Source: Arthrobacter sp. RIT-PI-e
GTDB lineage: Bacteria; Actinomycetota; Actinomycetes; Actinomycetales; Micrococcaceae
Direction of reading: 5' to 3'
Length of the DNA stretch: 36,979 nucleotides
Assembly: GCF_001187915.1 (NCBI RefSeq)
Contig: NZ_LGIU01000065.1
Location: forward strand, 1-36,979
The notes below the pieces were generated by a model that saw nothing but the letters and a program-made list of their open reading frames with translations, did not search any database and was not told where the DNA came from. This document shows positions 23,824-32,879 of the stretch, piece by piece. Numbering within the stretch: position 1 is the stretch's first letter; each line of letters opens with the position of its first letter. Both the position numbers and the translations under genes were made by a program.

Positions 23824-24138
23824 CACCGATGCCGGTGGTGCAGGCTCCCTGCACCACCGGCCCCGGTCGGGTGTGGAGATCGGACGGTGATCGGTTCACC
23901 GTCAGTGGGCGGGGCGGTTCGCCGCCAACGGGGCACCTCGAGCGGTGGTCACCGGCGGCGAACCGCCGTCCCTCGCACTCCCAGCCACCACCAGAACCAC
24001 ACTGCGCCACCGGCCGCGTGATGATTACCCGCGTCAACACACCGACACTCGATCAACCACCACACCCACAGACGTGACGAGGGGGACCGACGACGTCGAT
24101 CCCCCTCACTCACAACCCGTACTCAGTGGGTCAAACCG
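23824..24138. other. Hairpin-rich intergenic region (possible centromere or origin)
   Basis: 315 bases without a gene. Three strong inverted repeats occur in the first 145 bases: a 14-bp stem at 23831-23844/23848-23861 just after the ParB-like gene (also a good terminator); GACGGTGA 23883-23890 with TCACCGTC 23896-23903; and GGCGGTTCGCCGCC 23913-23926 with GGCGGCGAACCGCC 23954-23967. CGGTGA/TCACCG half-sites recur, including CGGTGGTCACCG near 23943. Such a cluster beside a parB-like gene suggests a parS-type centromere or a replication region. Confidence 0.45.
23831..23861 (+). terminator. Terminator of the ParB-like gene
   Basis: GCCGGTGGTGCAGG and CCTGCACCACCGGC form a perfect 14-bp stem with a three-base loop, seven bases after the stop codon. 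No T-run follows. Confidence 0.6.
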
Positions 24139-24567
24139 TTAGGCCGCTGCTGTCTCCGCCGCGACCTGGTCAGCAACCTCGGCAGACGATTCCGTGATGG
24201 TCGACGCCGTCGCCTCGGTGTCGTTCCCCTCGGCCACTGTTGCACCGTCGAGGACCCGCTTGACCTCCGCACCGCTCAACCCCAGGCGTGCGGCGACCGC
24301 TGCGCGGGACTCTCCGGTGTCCAGCATTTCGCGCACCTTCGCCCCGGCCTCCGCCAGGGCGGACGCCGCGTCGTCCTCAGCCTTGGACAGGATTGCATCC
24401 GCGCGCTCTTGCGCCTCGGTACGGATCTGCTCGGCGTTCTCCTGCTGCTCGAAGAACCCTGCCGCAAGGTCAATCAATTTCTCGTGCCGCTCGGTCAGCT
24501 CCTGCGCCTTTGCGCGTGCTTTCTCCCGTGCTGCGACCTGCTGCGCTGACTTCCGTGGTGCCGCCAT
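24139..24567 (-). CDS. Coiled-coil protein divergent from the relaxase gene (possible mobilisation accessory)
   Basis: A 142-residue, highly charged protein. Residues 1-85 are predicted helical/coiled-coil (VAAREKARAKAQELTERHEK, LAAGFFEQQENAEQIRTEAQ). Residues about 90-115 form a helix-turn-helix-like segment (SRAAVAARLGLSGAEVKRVL). The Ala/Thr/Glu tail is disordered. I start at ATG 24567, preceded by AAGGGGA; an upstream frame adds nine residues. Small DNA-binding coiled-coil proteins encoded divergently from MobF relaxases often act as oriT-binding helpers, which is the role I infer; no direct family match is recognised. Confidence 0.65.
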   Translation of the reverse strand: MAAPRKSAQQVAAREKARAKAQELTERHEKLIDLAAGFFEQQENAEQIRTEAQERADAILSKAEDDAASALAEAGAKVREMLDTGESRAAVAARLGLSGAEVKRVLDGATVAEGNDTEATASTITESSAEVADQVAAETAAA

Positions 24568-25063
24568 AACGATCTGTCCCCTTCCACTCGACAACCTTGC
24601 ACATGCGGGCGAACCATGCCCACTTACCTAACGGTCAGCAGCTCGTCCGGCGGTGGTATCTCGCTGCGCATCGGCCCACCGCCGACAACTCTTTCAAACC
24701 TCACACGGACCTTGCTGACGCTCGGGCTGGTCCACCGTGAGGGCTACCCACACATGGACAGCTTCGAGATAACAACCGGTCTCTGCGTTGCCCACCCGTG
24801 GATAACTCTCATGGTGCGGTTGCACCCAATCGAACGAACCGTGGATAACGGTGAAGCGTGTTACCCACCGCCCATTCTCATGTGCACAACCGCATCACAG
24901 TCGTGATGGACCAGTCGTAGTGGTTTCCACGGCGTTCCATCGCGTTTCCTCCTGCGTCGTCACCTCACGATTCCACACCCTTCCAACCACCACAATCTGT
25001 CACACCTCATGCATCTTGATAACTGAGGTCGACCCAGCGCCGATAGTGCGCGAGAATGGGCCT
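24568..25063. other. Intergenic region before the relaxase; candidate oriT
   Basis: About 500 bases without a supported gene (a small open frame at 24616-24906 has no ribosome-binding site). It contains a 9-bp inverted repeat CGGCGGTGG 24648-24656 with CCACCGCCG 24676-24684, a second CATCAC 24893-24898 with GTGATG 24903-24908, and two direct copies of GTGGATAAC (24798-24806 and 24841-24849) that match DnaA-box-like TTATCCAC in reverse. oriT normally lies beside the relaxase gene, so this is the best place for it. Confidence 0.5.
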
Positions 25064-28000
25064 ATGATGACCGTCCATAAGCTCAGTGCTGGGGACGGCT
25101 ACGCCTACTACACCTCCGAGGTCGCTAGCGCCGATGAGCTCCGCGCGGGCGACCGTGAGCTGGGGGACTACTACACCGTCGAGGGCATGCCTCCGGGTCA
25201 GTGGGTTGGACACTCCGAACAGCTGCTGGGAGTGTCGGGCGAGGTCAGCGAAGCGCAGATGAAAGCGCTGTTCGGCGAGGGACTGCACCCCGAGGCCGCC
25301 AGCATTCTTGCGGCTGGAGGTACGACAGCGCAGATCAAACTGGGTCAGAAGTACCACCAGTACGGCGCTGCCAACACGGAGATGACCCGCAGGATCGACG
25401 AGGAAGTAGCCCGGTTCCGGCGCCTCGGCGGTCCAAGACGGGCTAGTCCCGAGAACGCGGACAAGGTGCTGCCCACGGAGGTCATGCACGAGATCCGGTC
25501 ACGGGTGGGAGGCGAGCTGTTCCGTGAATCCCACGGCAGGAACGCCCGCAGCAACGAGGAGCTTGCCCGGTATGTGACCGCGCAAACCACACCCTCGAAG
25601 CAGACCGTTGCCGGGTATGACCTGGTGTTTTCACCCGCAAAATCGGTGTCCCTGCTGTGGGCACTCGGCGGCGACGAAGCTCGAAAAGCCATTGAAACCG
25701 CACACAACGAAGCGATTGCCGAGACGATCACCTTCCTCGAGAAAAACGCCACCTACACGCGGCGGGGGAAGAACGGGGTCCGGCAGATCGACGTCGACGG
25801 CGGGCTAGTCGCTACCCAGTTCCGGCACTACGACTCCCGCGCCGGGGACCCCCAACTGCACGACCACGTAGTCATCGCCAACAAGGTCAAGGGCGTCGAC
25901 GGGAAGTGGTCCTCCCTCGACGGTAGGGCCCTCTATAAGATGAACGTCGCCGCGTCCGAGACGTACAACGCGAAGGTCATCGAAAAGGTCTGCGCGGCCC
26001 TCGACGTCAGCACCGTAGCCCGCACAGCCGGTGGGGGAGAGCCCATCTACGAGGTCGCCGGGATCGACCTGGACACCATCCACCGGGCATCCTCACGACG
26101 GTCAAACATCGCCGGAACCATCGGCAGACTCGAAGCCGAGTTCGCCGACAAGCACGGGTACGCGCCCAGCGACAAGCAGAAGATCGCCCTCGCGCAGCAA
26201 GCCACCCTGGAGACAAGGCCGCACAAGAAAAGTGCCCGCCGGCTGTCGGAGCTGGTTCAGGAATGGCAGCAGGACTACAGCTCGAGCACGAACATGCCGG
26301 TCGGACCTGACCTGCTCGAACACGTCCGCAACGCGAGCACAGGAACGCCCGTAGGTGCACTGGTCAACGACCTCGACGTCCACGAACACGCACGCCTGGT
26401 CATCCACGAGCTGGCCGCAAAGCGCGCCGTATGGGGACGGAACCACGTCATCGCCCAGACCCGCAGGCACCTCAAAGAAGCCTTCCCGGGACAGACCATC
26501 ACCGACGAAACCATGGAGAACATCACCCGGGAAGCCACCGGGACGCACAGCCTCCAGGTCACCCCGGACACGATCACACCGAAGCTGGCCGAGTTCCTAC
26601 GCGCCGACGGCACCAGTCAGTTCCAGCAGGCCGACCTCACCTTGTTCACCTCGCAGGAGGTGCTGAACGCCGAGCACCGGGTCCTGGCCGCAGGACAGAA
26701 GATCGTCATCCCGGCCGTGTCAGCTGAACGCTTCGACACCCTGTTGTCACAGCACGTCGAAGCCAACGCTGCCAGTGGGGGACCGGCGTTATCGCAGGGT
26801 CAGATCGACCTCGCACGCGCCTTTGCCACCGACGAGAAGCTGCTGACCCTCGGCATCGGACCCGCCGGCGCAGGCAAGACCACGAGCCTGTCCCTGGCCG
26901 CTGACGCGGTCCGTGACAGCGGCGGGAAGGTCATCGGACTCGCACCAACAGCAGCCGCCGCAGCGGTGATGTCCAAGGACATCGGAGCCGACGCCACCAC
27001 CATCGACGCGTTCCTCATCTCCCACCGGAACCAGCAGGGCCAGCAGAACACCACAGCCAAGGACGGCCACGACAACGGCGGGTCCACCTTCGCTCTCGGT
27101 GCCGGAGACGTGATCATCATCGATGAGGCAGGGATGGTCACCACGCCGAAACTCGCCGAGGTCGTCGCGGTCGCTGCGCGCAACGGTGCCGTGGTGCGTG
27201 CGATCGGGGATGACCGGCAGCTCGGAGCCATCGGCTCCGGCGGCGCGCTGCGCCTGCTCAACAACGAGGTCGGAGCAGTCCGCCTCGAGGAGGTCCACCG
27301 CTTCCACACCGAAGGAGAAGCGGACGCTTCCCTGGCCCTCCGGGAACCGGCAACCGTCGGAGCTGACACCCCCTTCCAGTGGTACGTGGACAACAAGCGG
27401 GTCACCGCTGGCACCACCGAAGCCATGACGCAGGACGCTTTCACCGCGTGGATGACCGACACCGCAGCAGGTAAGACGTCGCTGATGATCGCCACTGACA
27501 ACGCCACCGTCACGGACCTCAACGCCCGCGCCCAAGCCGCCCGCATCGCCACCGGTGACCTCACTGACGGCGCAGGCCCGATCATGGAGGCGACGCCGTC
27601 CGTGGTCCTCCGGGACGGGCTCCGCGCCTACCCGGGCGACACCGTCGTCACCCGCAGGAACGACCGGACGTTGCAACTTAACCAGGGCAAGGACTTCGTC
27701 AAGAACAACGATGTCTGGACCGTGGAACAGGTCACCGCCAATCCCTCCACCGACCACGCAGCAGCACAGCCGGAGACACAGGACCGGCAGCGTGTAACCC
27801 TCCGGCACTCCGGCCACCGGGGACGTATTACCGTGGACGCCGACTACCTGAACGAGCACGGACAGCTCGGCTATGCCGCGACCGTGCACCGCGCCCAGGG
27901 CGCCACCGTGGACACCGCGCACGCGATCCTCGACGAGCGGACCGACCGCGCCGGCGCCTACGTCGCCGCCACCCGCGGACGCGAGACGAACAAGCTCTAC

Positions 28001-29902
28001 GTCGCTCTTGGCGACGACAACGACCAGACCGTCACCCGTGACAACATCCTCGCATCGATCACGGCGAACCACGACCGGACCCTGTCCGCGCACGAAACAG
28101 TCCGCGCCGAAGCCGTCCGCACCGGGGACGTCACCACCCTCGCCAGCGTCTACAACGAGGTCGAAGCAGCAGCATGGACCGCAAAGACCCGCGGCATCGC
28201 TCAGGACGTCATGGGGCAGGAAGCCGCCGCTGCGTTCACCTCGCACGAGTCATGGGGCGCCGTGGCCACGCACCTGCGGCGGGCTGAGAACGAGGGCCTG
28301 GACGCGTCCACGGTCCTCGCTCAGGCGTACCGGGAACGAGGGTTCGCAGGCGCCGACGACGCGGCCGCCGTCCTCGCTTTCCGGGTGGAGAATCGGATCG
28401 ACACCGCGCAGCAGATCCGGGCGAACACCGGACAGCGACCGCTCGGTGCCCTCACCGACGATCACCTCGACCGCCTCGCACGCCAGGCCGAGAAGCACGC
28501 CGAGGGCGCTACCGCCTGTCAGCTCCGCCGGACACCCGGTGAGGCTCCCACGGACACCGAATGGGCTGCCCGGCCGTTCGCGCTCCTACACACCAGCAAA
28601 CTGACCGAGACCCGCGACAACGCTGTGGAACGGTTGCAGTCCCTCGACCCGACCGCATCACCCAGTGCCGCGACGAGGAAAGAGCAGTGGATGGTGAAAA
28701 CCATGACCCTTGAGCTCGAGCGCCGCCAGGATCTCTCCCCGACACAGACCGCGATCGAACGCACCGCCCGTGGCGAGGATCCCCGCAGCGCCCACCAGGT
28801 CACGATCGCCGAGGCAATCCGCCAGGAACGCCAGCTACGCGAGGCCGGCATCCCCACCACCAGCACGCCGGCGTCCACCGAACTCGTCAGCACCAGCACC
28901 AGCAGTCGAACGGTCACCAGTGCCGGCGGCGCAGGGTTCGACCGGTCCACCATCAGCGAGGACCTCGCACCGTCCGCGCTCCTGCAGGACGCACGCGTAC
29001 CGGTCGAGTACCGGGATGAACTCGACCGACTCCGGGCACACCTCGGACAGCGGGTCGGCGTCCGCGGCGCACAGCTCGCGGAAGAACAACCGGCGTGGGC
29101 GGCCGCGCTCGGGCCGCTGCCGGCGAAGGAGTCCAAGGCCGCCGAATGGCACAGCATCGCGGCCGAGACCGAGGCGTATCGGAACCGGTACAACATCGGT
29201 TCTCATGAGACGGCGATGATCCCGAAGCAGTACCAGGACGACCCTGTCGCGCAGCGGTTGGTCGAGCGCGCCACGGCCCTGCACAAGCACAGTACCCTTA
29301 CACAGGTCCCGCCGCGCAGCGCCGCCCAGGTGCAGCAGAGCGCCGACGAAGCAACGATCACTGACCGCATGACCGCGAATCAGACCGCGGCGCGTAGGGC
29401 TATCGAGCGGCTCCAGGCCGAGCGTGCCGCTGCCAGCGACCCGCTGCCGGCACCGCAGCAGCGCGAAGCACGGATCGTCGACGCCATACAGTCCACTGAT
29501 ACGTCCTCTGCCGTTGTGCAGGCCGCGGGGACGCCTGAGGTGCAGTCGCAACGCTCCGCGACGGAAGAGGCCGCGATCGAACGTGCGATCGCACGGCATC
29601 GGGCAGTTGCGGAGAAGGTCGCAGGGACATCGTTCTCCGACACCTCCGGGTCCGGCAGTAAGGCAACCGGGCAATCAACGAGTTCCCAGAAGAAGGAGAG
29701 CACCGTGAGTCAGGAAAAGGGTGGCGCCGCACAGGATGCAGCGCGGAAGAAGGAAAGGAGTCAGCGGCAAGCCCAGCTGATTCAGAGCAGGAAGGCTACT
29801 GCCGCCGAGCGTCAGGCTCGGGAGGCGGCATCAGGCAAGAACGATTCGGCTGCCGCGAAGCGTCGAGCTGAGCAGACGAAAAACAGCGGCCGGTCACTGT
29901 GA
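25064..29902 (+). CDS. MobF-type conjugative relaxase-helicase (TraA/TrwC-like)
   Basis: A 1,612-residue protein that nicks and unwinds DNA for conjugation. The N-terminal TrwC relaxase domain (about 1-330) has a Tyr cluster (GYAYYTSEV, Tyr13-Tyr16; DYYTVEG) and the metal-binding LHDHVVIAN with His266 and His268. The RecD-like helicase shows Walker A GPAGAGKTT (599-607), Walker B VIIIDEAG (683-690), the DDRQLGAIGSGG motif and the late VHRAQGATVDTAH motif. The last ~500 residues are charged, Ala/Gln-rich and probably extended, ending in a basic KKERSQRQ region. It starts at one of two adjacent ATGs (25064 or 25067) behind a weak Shine-Dalgarno. No type IV secretion genes are in the window, so whether the element is self-transmissible cannot be told. 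Confidence 0.93.
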   Translation: MMTVHKLSAGDGYAYYTSEVASADELRAGDRELGDYYTVEGMPPGQWVGHSEQLLGVSGEVSEAQMKALFGEGLHPEAASILAAGGTTAQIKLGQKYHQYGAANTEMTRRIDEEVARFRRLGGPRRASPENADKVLPTEVMHEIRSRVGGELFRESHGRNARSNEELARYVTAQTTPSKQTVAGYDLVFSPAKSVSLLWALGGDEARKAIETAHNEAIAETITFLEKNATYTRRGKNGVRQIDVDGGLVATQFRHYDSRAGDPQLHDHVVIANKVKGVDGKWSSLDGRALYKMNVAASETYNAKVIEKVCAALDVSTVARTAGGGEPIYEVAGIDLDTIHRASSRRSNIAGTIGRLEAEFADKHGYAPSDKQKIALAQQATLETRPHKKSARRLSELVQEWQQDYSSSTNMPVGPDLLEHVRNASTGTPVGALVNDLDVHEHARLVIHELAAKRAVWGRNHVIAQTRRHLKEAFPGQTITDETMENITREATGTHSLQVTPDTITPKLAEFLRADGTSQFQQADLTLFTSQEVLNAEHRVLAAGQKIVIPAVSAERFDTLLSQHVEANAASGGPALSQGQIDLARAFATDEKLLTLGIGPAGAGKTTSLSLAADAVRDSGGKVIGLAPTAAAAAVMSKDIGADATTIDAFLISHRNQQGQQNTTAKDGHDNGGSTFALGAGDVIIIDEAGMVTTPKLAEVVAVAARNGAVVRAIGDDRQLGAIGSGGALRLLNNEVGAVRLEEVHRFHTEGEADASLALREPATVGADTPFQWYVDNKRVTAGTTEAMTQDAFTAWMTDTAAGKTSLMIATDNATVTDLNARAQAARIATGDLTDGAGPIMEATPSVVLRDGLRAYPGDTVVTRRNDRTLQLNQGKDFVKNNDVWTVEQVTANPSTDHAAAQPETQDRQRVTLRHSGHRGRITVDADYLNEHGQLGYAATVHRAQGATVDTAHAILDERTDRAGAYVAATRGRETNKLYVALGDDNDQTVTRDNILASITANHDRTLSAHETVRAEAVRTGDVTTLASVYNEVEAAAWTAKTRGIAQDVMGQEAAAAFTSHESWGAVATHLRRAENEGLDASTVLAQAYRERGFAGADDAAAVLAFRVENRIDTAQQIRANTGQRPLGALTDDHLDRLARQAEKHAEGATACQLRRTPGEAPTDTEWAARPFALLHTSKLTETRDNAVERLQSLDPTASPSAATRKEQWMVKTMTLELERRQDLSPTQTAIERTARGEDPRSAHQVTIAEAIRQERQLREAGIPTTSTPASTELVSTSTSSRTVTSAGGAGFDRSTISEDLAPSALLQDARVPVEYRDELDRLRAHLGQRVGVRGAQLAEEQPAWAAALGPLPAKESKAAEWHSIAAETEAYRNRYNIGSHETAMIPKQYQDDPVAQRLVERATALHKHSTLTQVPPRSAAQVQQSADEATITDRMTANQTAARRAIERLQAERAAASDPLPAPQQREARIVDAIQSTDTSSAVVQAAGTPEVQSQRSATEEAAIERAIARHRAVAEKVAGTSFSDTSGSGSKATGQSTSSQKKESTVSQEKGGAAQDAARKKERSQRQAQLIQSRKATAAERQAREAASGKNDSAAAKRRAEQTKNSGRSL

Positions 29903-29914
29903 CCAGCCGCTGTT
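29882..29914 (+). terminator. Terminator overlapping the relaxase stop codon
   Basis: AACAGCGGC-C-GGTCAC at 29882-29897 pairs with GTGACC-A-GCCGCTGTT at 29899-29914, a 16-bp stem with one mismatch. The TGA stop (29900-29902) lies inside the descending arm. No T-run follows. Confidence 0.6.
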
Positions 29915-30210
29915 CAGGGGGACTTGGTTAGTCCCAGGACCAGTGTCGGTAGGGGGCGCTTCACACGCGAGCACCCTCCGGCTGGTTTCGGCTGGTGCGT
30001 GGTGCCGCACTCTCCAAAGGGACCACGCTTGGCGAAAAGTACCGCGGCGTGACTGTCGAAGTGATCAACCCACCAGCCCGACATCCCGCCCTCCGCCTGT
30101 GTAGGGAGAGCGTCAACTTAGGTTGACATAAGCTTCGTTATCGGCGACTTGATGAAGACTCGGGAAAGGGGCTGGAGACGTCCGGGACCCGAGAGACAAT
30201 TGCTCACTCA
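29915..30210. other. Intergenic region at the end of the mobile segment
   Basis: About 300 bases without a gene. The only notable structure is GTCAAC 30112-30117 and GTTGAC 30122-30127 around TTAG, giving a 16-base inverted repeat with an embedded TTGACA. It lies about 85 bases downstream of the end of the next minus-strand gene. It may mark an element boundary or a binding site; I see no -10 box or paired copy elsewhere in the window. Confidence 0.35.
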
Positions 30211-30591
30211 TTAAGCGTGGGGGTGCTCGGTGAGCCAGGTGTAGGCGCCATCGACTGTGGTGAAGTGGCGTGTCGGGTAAGGCGGTTCGTGGACTTCGGT
30301 GAAGTAACTGACGAGTAGCTGATCAACCGGTGACGGGCCAACCAGAGCCATGGCAGCGATATTTAGTCCGTGGGAGAAGGTAGTCAGTGCGCCCCTGCTG
30401 AGTGACACCATCTCGTTGAGCATCACCAGCATTGGTGGACACGTGTTCGGGCTGAGGGCGTTAGCCCTTTCCACCAATGACAACGCCCCGTGGTCAGTGA
30501 CGGTTACGTGGATTACCCACTCAACCCAGAGCACTTCACCGCGCATCTCCGCGGTGAATGAATCCTCCGCGATCATTGCTGCATCAGTCAT
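30211..30591 (-). CDS. STAS-like (DUF7793-type) protein 1
   Basis: A 126-residue soluble protein. It has the SpoIIAA/STAS-like order: an N-terminal beta-rich part (GEVLWVEWVIHVTVTDHGAL), a central segment equivalent to the phospho-acceptor loop (LVMLNEMVSLSRGALTTFSH) and a C-terminal part ending RHFTTVDGAYTWLTEHPH, typical of the actinobacterial DUF7793 group. The ATG is preceded by GGGGGAG. The next gene upstream is a paralogue. A role in regulatory partner-switching is possible but unproven. Confidence 0.6.
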   Translation of the reverse strand: MTDAAMIAEDSFTAEMRGEVLWVEWVIHVTVTDHGALSLVERANALSPNTCPPMLVMLNEMVSLSRGALTTFSHGLNIAAMALVGPSPVDQLLVSYFTEVHEPPYPTRHFTTVDGAYTWLTEHPHA

Positions 30592-30635
30592 GATCCTGCT
30601 CCCCCTTGATCAGCCCTGGTTACCCGCCGCGCACA

Positions 30636-31103
30636 CTACGCGTCCATCCCCTGATGTCCAAGGCTTTCGCCGGTCAGATTGGTTCCGGTATGCACAGGCG
30701 CATCCGCTTCAAGCAAGTCGTCCGACTGGTGTCGGTTTCCGCTAGCGGCAGATGGTTTGAGGAGCCAGCGGATAGCCTCTGACTCGTCAGTGAAGAACCG
30801 GGTAGGAGTCGCCGAGGTATAGGCGAAGGCGGTAATGACCTTGGTGACGACATCCGTGCTCAGGACAGCGGTCCGCGTCGAACACGTGTCATCGATCAGC
30901 AGTTGTCTGGCTGAAGGCGTGATCCGTTCAATGGAGCCGATGTCGACCAGTAGCGGTCGCTTGGCGGCGGTAGACACGGCATCGACAGCGCTGATCGTGG
31001 CCCGGACATCCCTGCCGAACATCGTGACGCCGGGAGCCCACCTAAGCCGGTTGAAATCAGGTCCGACGGTGAGGACGAACCGGGCGGTGTCCCCCGATAC
31101 CAT
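30636..31103 (-). CDS. STAS-like (DUF7793-type) protein 2
   Basis: A 155-residue protein with the same plan as its downstream neighbour: GRDVRATISAVDAVSTAAKR, PLLVDIGSIERITPSARQLL, then AFAYTSATPTRFFTDESEAI ending RWLLKP. The TRxFT...EAxxWL ending and the central 'P.L.D...I..I...AR..' match protein 1, so the two are tandem paralogues, 44 bases apart. A 35-residue hydrophilic tail is unique to this copy. AGGTGG lies directly before the ATG. It probably leads a two-gene operon. Confidence 0.6.
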   Translation of the reverse strand: MVSGDTARFVLTVGPDFNRLRWAPGVTMFGRDVRATISAVDAVSTAAKRPLLVDIGSIERITPSARQLLIDDTCSTRTAVLSTDVVTKVITAFAYTSATPTRFFTDESEAIRWLLKPSAASGNRHQSDDLLEADAPVHTGTNLTGESLGHQGMDA

Positions 31104-31353
31104 CCACCTAGCATTGCACGGGACAACTAATCGGTATACCCGATCACCGGGTGTGAGGAGCGCACGAGCGCGGCCTGATCATGTACGGGTCATTCGCCTG
31201 TGGGCGGGTGGAGCCCGAAGGATAGAGCTCAATGCCGTCCACCTGGGTGAGCTACAACTCCGACCGGCAGCGGTGTGGCTTCACCGGTTGGTTGCCAGCA
31301 GTGCAAGCGTGCGCTTGCTTTGCTCAGTTCAAAGCTGGAGCCGACACTCGACG

Positions 31354-32061
31354 TTACTCTTCAATTTCGCCGCCGAACGTCCTGAGGTGTTGCCGGAAGG
31401 TGAGATTGGGGTTCGCGTGCCTTGCAGCGATGTAGTCCGGAAGTCGTGATTGCGTTCGGAAGCTGGTGCCGAGGAGCATCGCGGCAGCCTGACGGCGCTC
31501 GGTGTCCCGGATGCCGGCTGCAACGGTCGCGACATCGAGGGCTTTCTCCAGGGGGATGAAAAGGGCGCCGTCGTCGTCTGCGAGGGCGAAATCGGTGCTG
31601 TCAACGGTGTGCTCGCCACAGGCTGCGTTCGTCAGGGCCCCCGGGTCGCGGGCATCGAGGCGTTGCGGCCCGACTGGCAGGGTGCCGAGGCTGAGCACTG
31701 GTAGGCGAATCGTCAGTAGTTGGAGGGTGTCTCGGTGGAGGCCCCATATGATGATTCCCGCCAGGCCAGCACGCTGGGCCTCGAGGGTGATCAGGTCGCC
31801 GACGCAGGCCTCATCGGTTCGTCCCCCGTTGTCGACCACCAGTACATCTCCTGGTGCTGCCTGATCGATGGCTTCGAGGAAGACGTCGACGCTGCCATAG
31901 TGGCGGGCCGGACGGACTGTTCCCACGACGTGCGTTCCTGGCCAGAGCGGCCTCACTTGGGTCGGGGCACATCTGACGGGTATTCCTAAGCGCATGCAGG
32001 CATCTGCGACGTGCGGTGTGCTCAGGTCCAGGTAGGTGCGTTGCAGTGTTTCGGCGTCCAT
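31354..32061 (-). CDS. RraA family protein (aldolase/demethylmenaquinone-methyltransferase-like fold)
   Basis: A 235-residue member of the RraA/HMG-aldolase family. Recognised features: STPHVADACMRLGI at the N-terminus, a GDVLVVDNGGRTDEACVGDL core with the Gly-rich pocket, and AGLAGIIIWGLHRDT with the family Arg-Asp pair that binds metal and oxoacid in 4-hydroxy-4-methyl-2-oxoglutarate aldolases. The C-terminal 40 residues (PNLTFRQHLRTFGG) are usual for longer members. GAGGAG lies before the ATG. It follows the LysE-type gene by 74 bases on the same strand; a role in oxoacid breakdown is likely, but the substrate is unknown. Confidence 0.8.
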   Translation of the reverse strand: MDAETLQRTYLDLSTPHVADACMRLGIPVRCAPTQVRPLWPGTHVVGTVRPARHYGSVDVFLEAIDQAAPGDVLVVDNGGRTDEACVGDLITLEAQRAGLAGIIIWGLHRDTLQLLTIRLPVLSLGTLPVGPQRLDARDPGALTNAACGEHTVDSTDFALADDDGALFIPLEKALDVATVAAGIRDTERRQAAAMLLGTSFRTQSRLPDYIAARHANPNLTFRQHLRTFGGEIEE

Positions 32062-32135
32062 CTCAGGCTCCTCGGTGGTGTCGTGTTTGTGGGCTGGGCA
32101 TCGTCATCGTCTTACTCGTCTCATCCGGTGGTCCG

Positions 32136-32753
32136 TCAGTGCACGAGCTGTTCGACGAGCAGGAAAACACCGATGCAGACCATTGCCGTACCGGACAGGC
32201 GTGTGACGATGCGGGCGGCGCTCGGCTTACTCGCGAGAACCCTGCGTGAGGCCAGGCCCACCGCCATGTAGACCACTGCGCAGCTGAGGGTGTGCACGAG
32301 ACCCAGCGCGATGATCTGCATGGCGACCGGCCAGTGGCCTGATGGGTTCGTGAACTGAGGAAGCAGCGCCAGGAAGAGCAGGAAGACCTTCGGATTCAGG
32401 CCGCTGACTCCGAATCCCCGCGCGAGCTGTCGGAATGCGGAGCTGGAAACACGGTCACTCGAGGCGGTTGGGCCCGCGGAGCTGATCATCATCGTGATTC
32501 CAAGCCACACCAGGTAGGCCGCACCAATGATCGTCAGGACTGTCAGGACCATCGGATTCGCCGCGACGAGGGCTCCGACGCCTGCAGCGACAATGATCGT
32601 CGCGGCAAGATGGCCACAGAGAAGTCCTGCGACGGCGGGAAAGATCGACCTGTTCCGCAGTCCGGCGTTGATGGCGTACGCCCAGTCAGCACCCGGGGTG
32701 ATGACGAAGAGTACGGAGACGGCCCAGAACGCCACGATGGATCCGACCGCCAC
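32136..32753 (-). CDS. LysE/RhtB family amino-acid exporter
   Basis: A 205-residue membrane protein with five or six hydrophobic helices. It has the LysE hallmark ITPGADWAYAINAGLRNR near the N-terminus, followed by GLLCGHLAATIIVAAGVGAL and FGVSGLNPKVFLLFLALLPQ. It starts with GTG behind GAGG. It is divergent from an Lrp/AsnC regulator across 126 bases, the classic LysE/LysG-like or Lrp-controlled exporter arrangement. Substrate cannot be told from sequence. Confidence 0.85.
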   Translation of the reverse strand: MAVGSIVAFWAVSVLFVITPGADWAYAINAGLRNRSIFPAVAGLLCGHLAATIIVAAGVGALVAANPMVLTVLTIIGAAYLVWLGITMMISSAGPTASSDRVSSSAFRQLARGFGVSGLNPKVFLLFLALLPQFTNPSGHWPVAMQIIALGLVHTLSCAVVYMAVGLASRRVLASKPSAARIVTRLSGTAMVCIGVFLLVEQLVH

Positions 32754-32866
32754 AATTACCTCTTTCCAAGAACCACCTCTCCCCCGGTTTCGAGGGCACT
32801 AGGAAGCTTAGGGAAGATCAGCCCAAAGGTGCTCTCAAATTCAAGCCACTCAGACTCCTTATGAGC

Positions 32867-32878
32867 AAGAATATTCTT
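32867..32878. promoter_or_regulatory. Palindrome AAGAATATTCTT at the Lrp-family start codon
   Basis: A perfect 12-base AT-rich palindrome ending one base before the ATG of the regulator, in the divergent region with the exporter. Its position fits autoregulation by an Lrp/AsnC protein. It occupies the place of a Shine-Dalgarno, which is absent, so the message may be leaderless. Confidence 0.45.
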
Positions 32879-32879
32879 C

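Noticed and set aside
26789..28246. 485-residue open frame on the minus strand inside the relaxase gene
   Set aside because: It is the antisense shadow of a GC-biased coding region; the plus strand encodes recognisable helicase motifs over the same bases. The shorter frame at 28835-29674 is rejected for the same reason.
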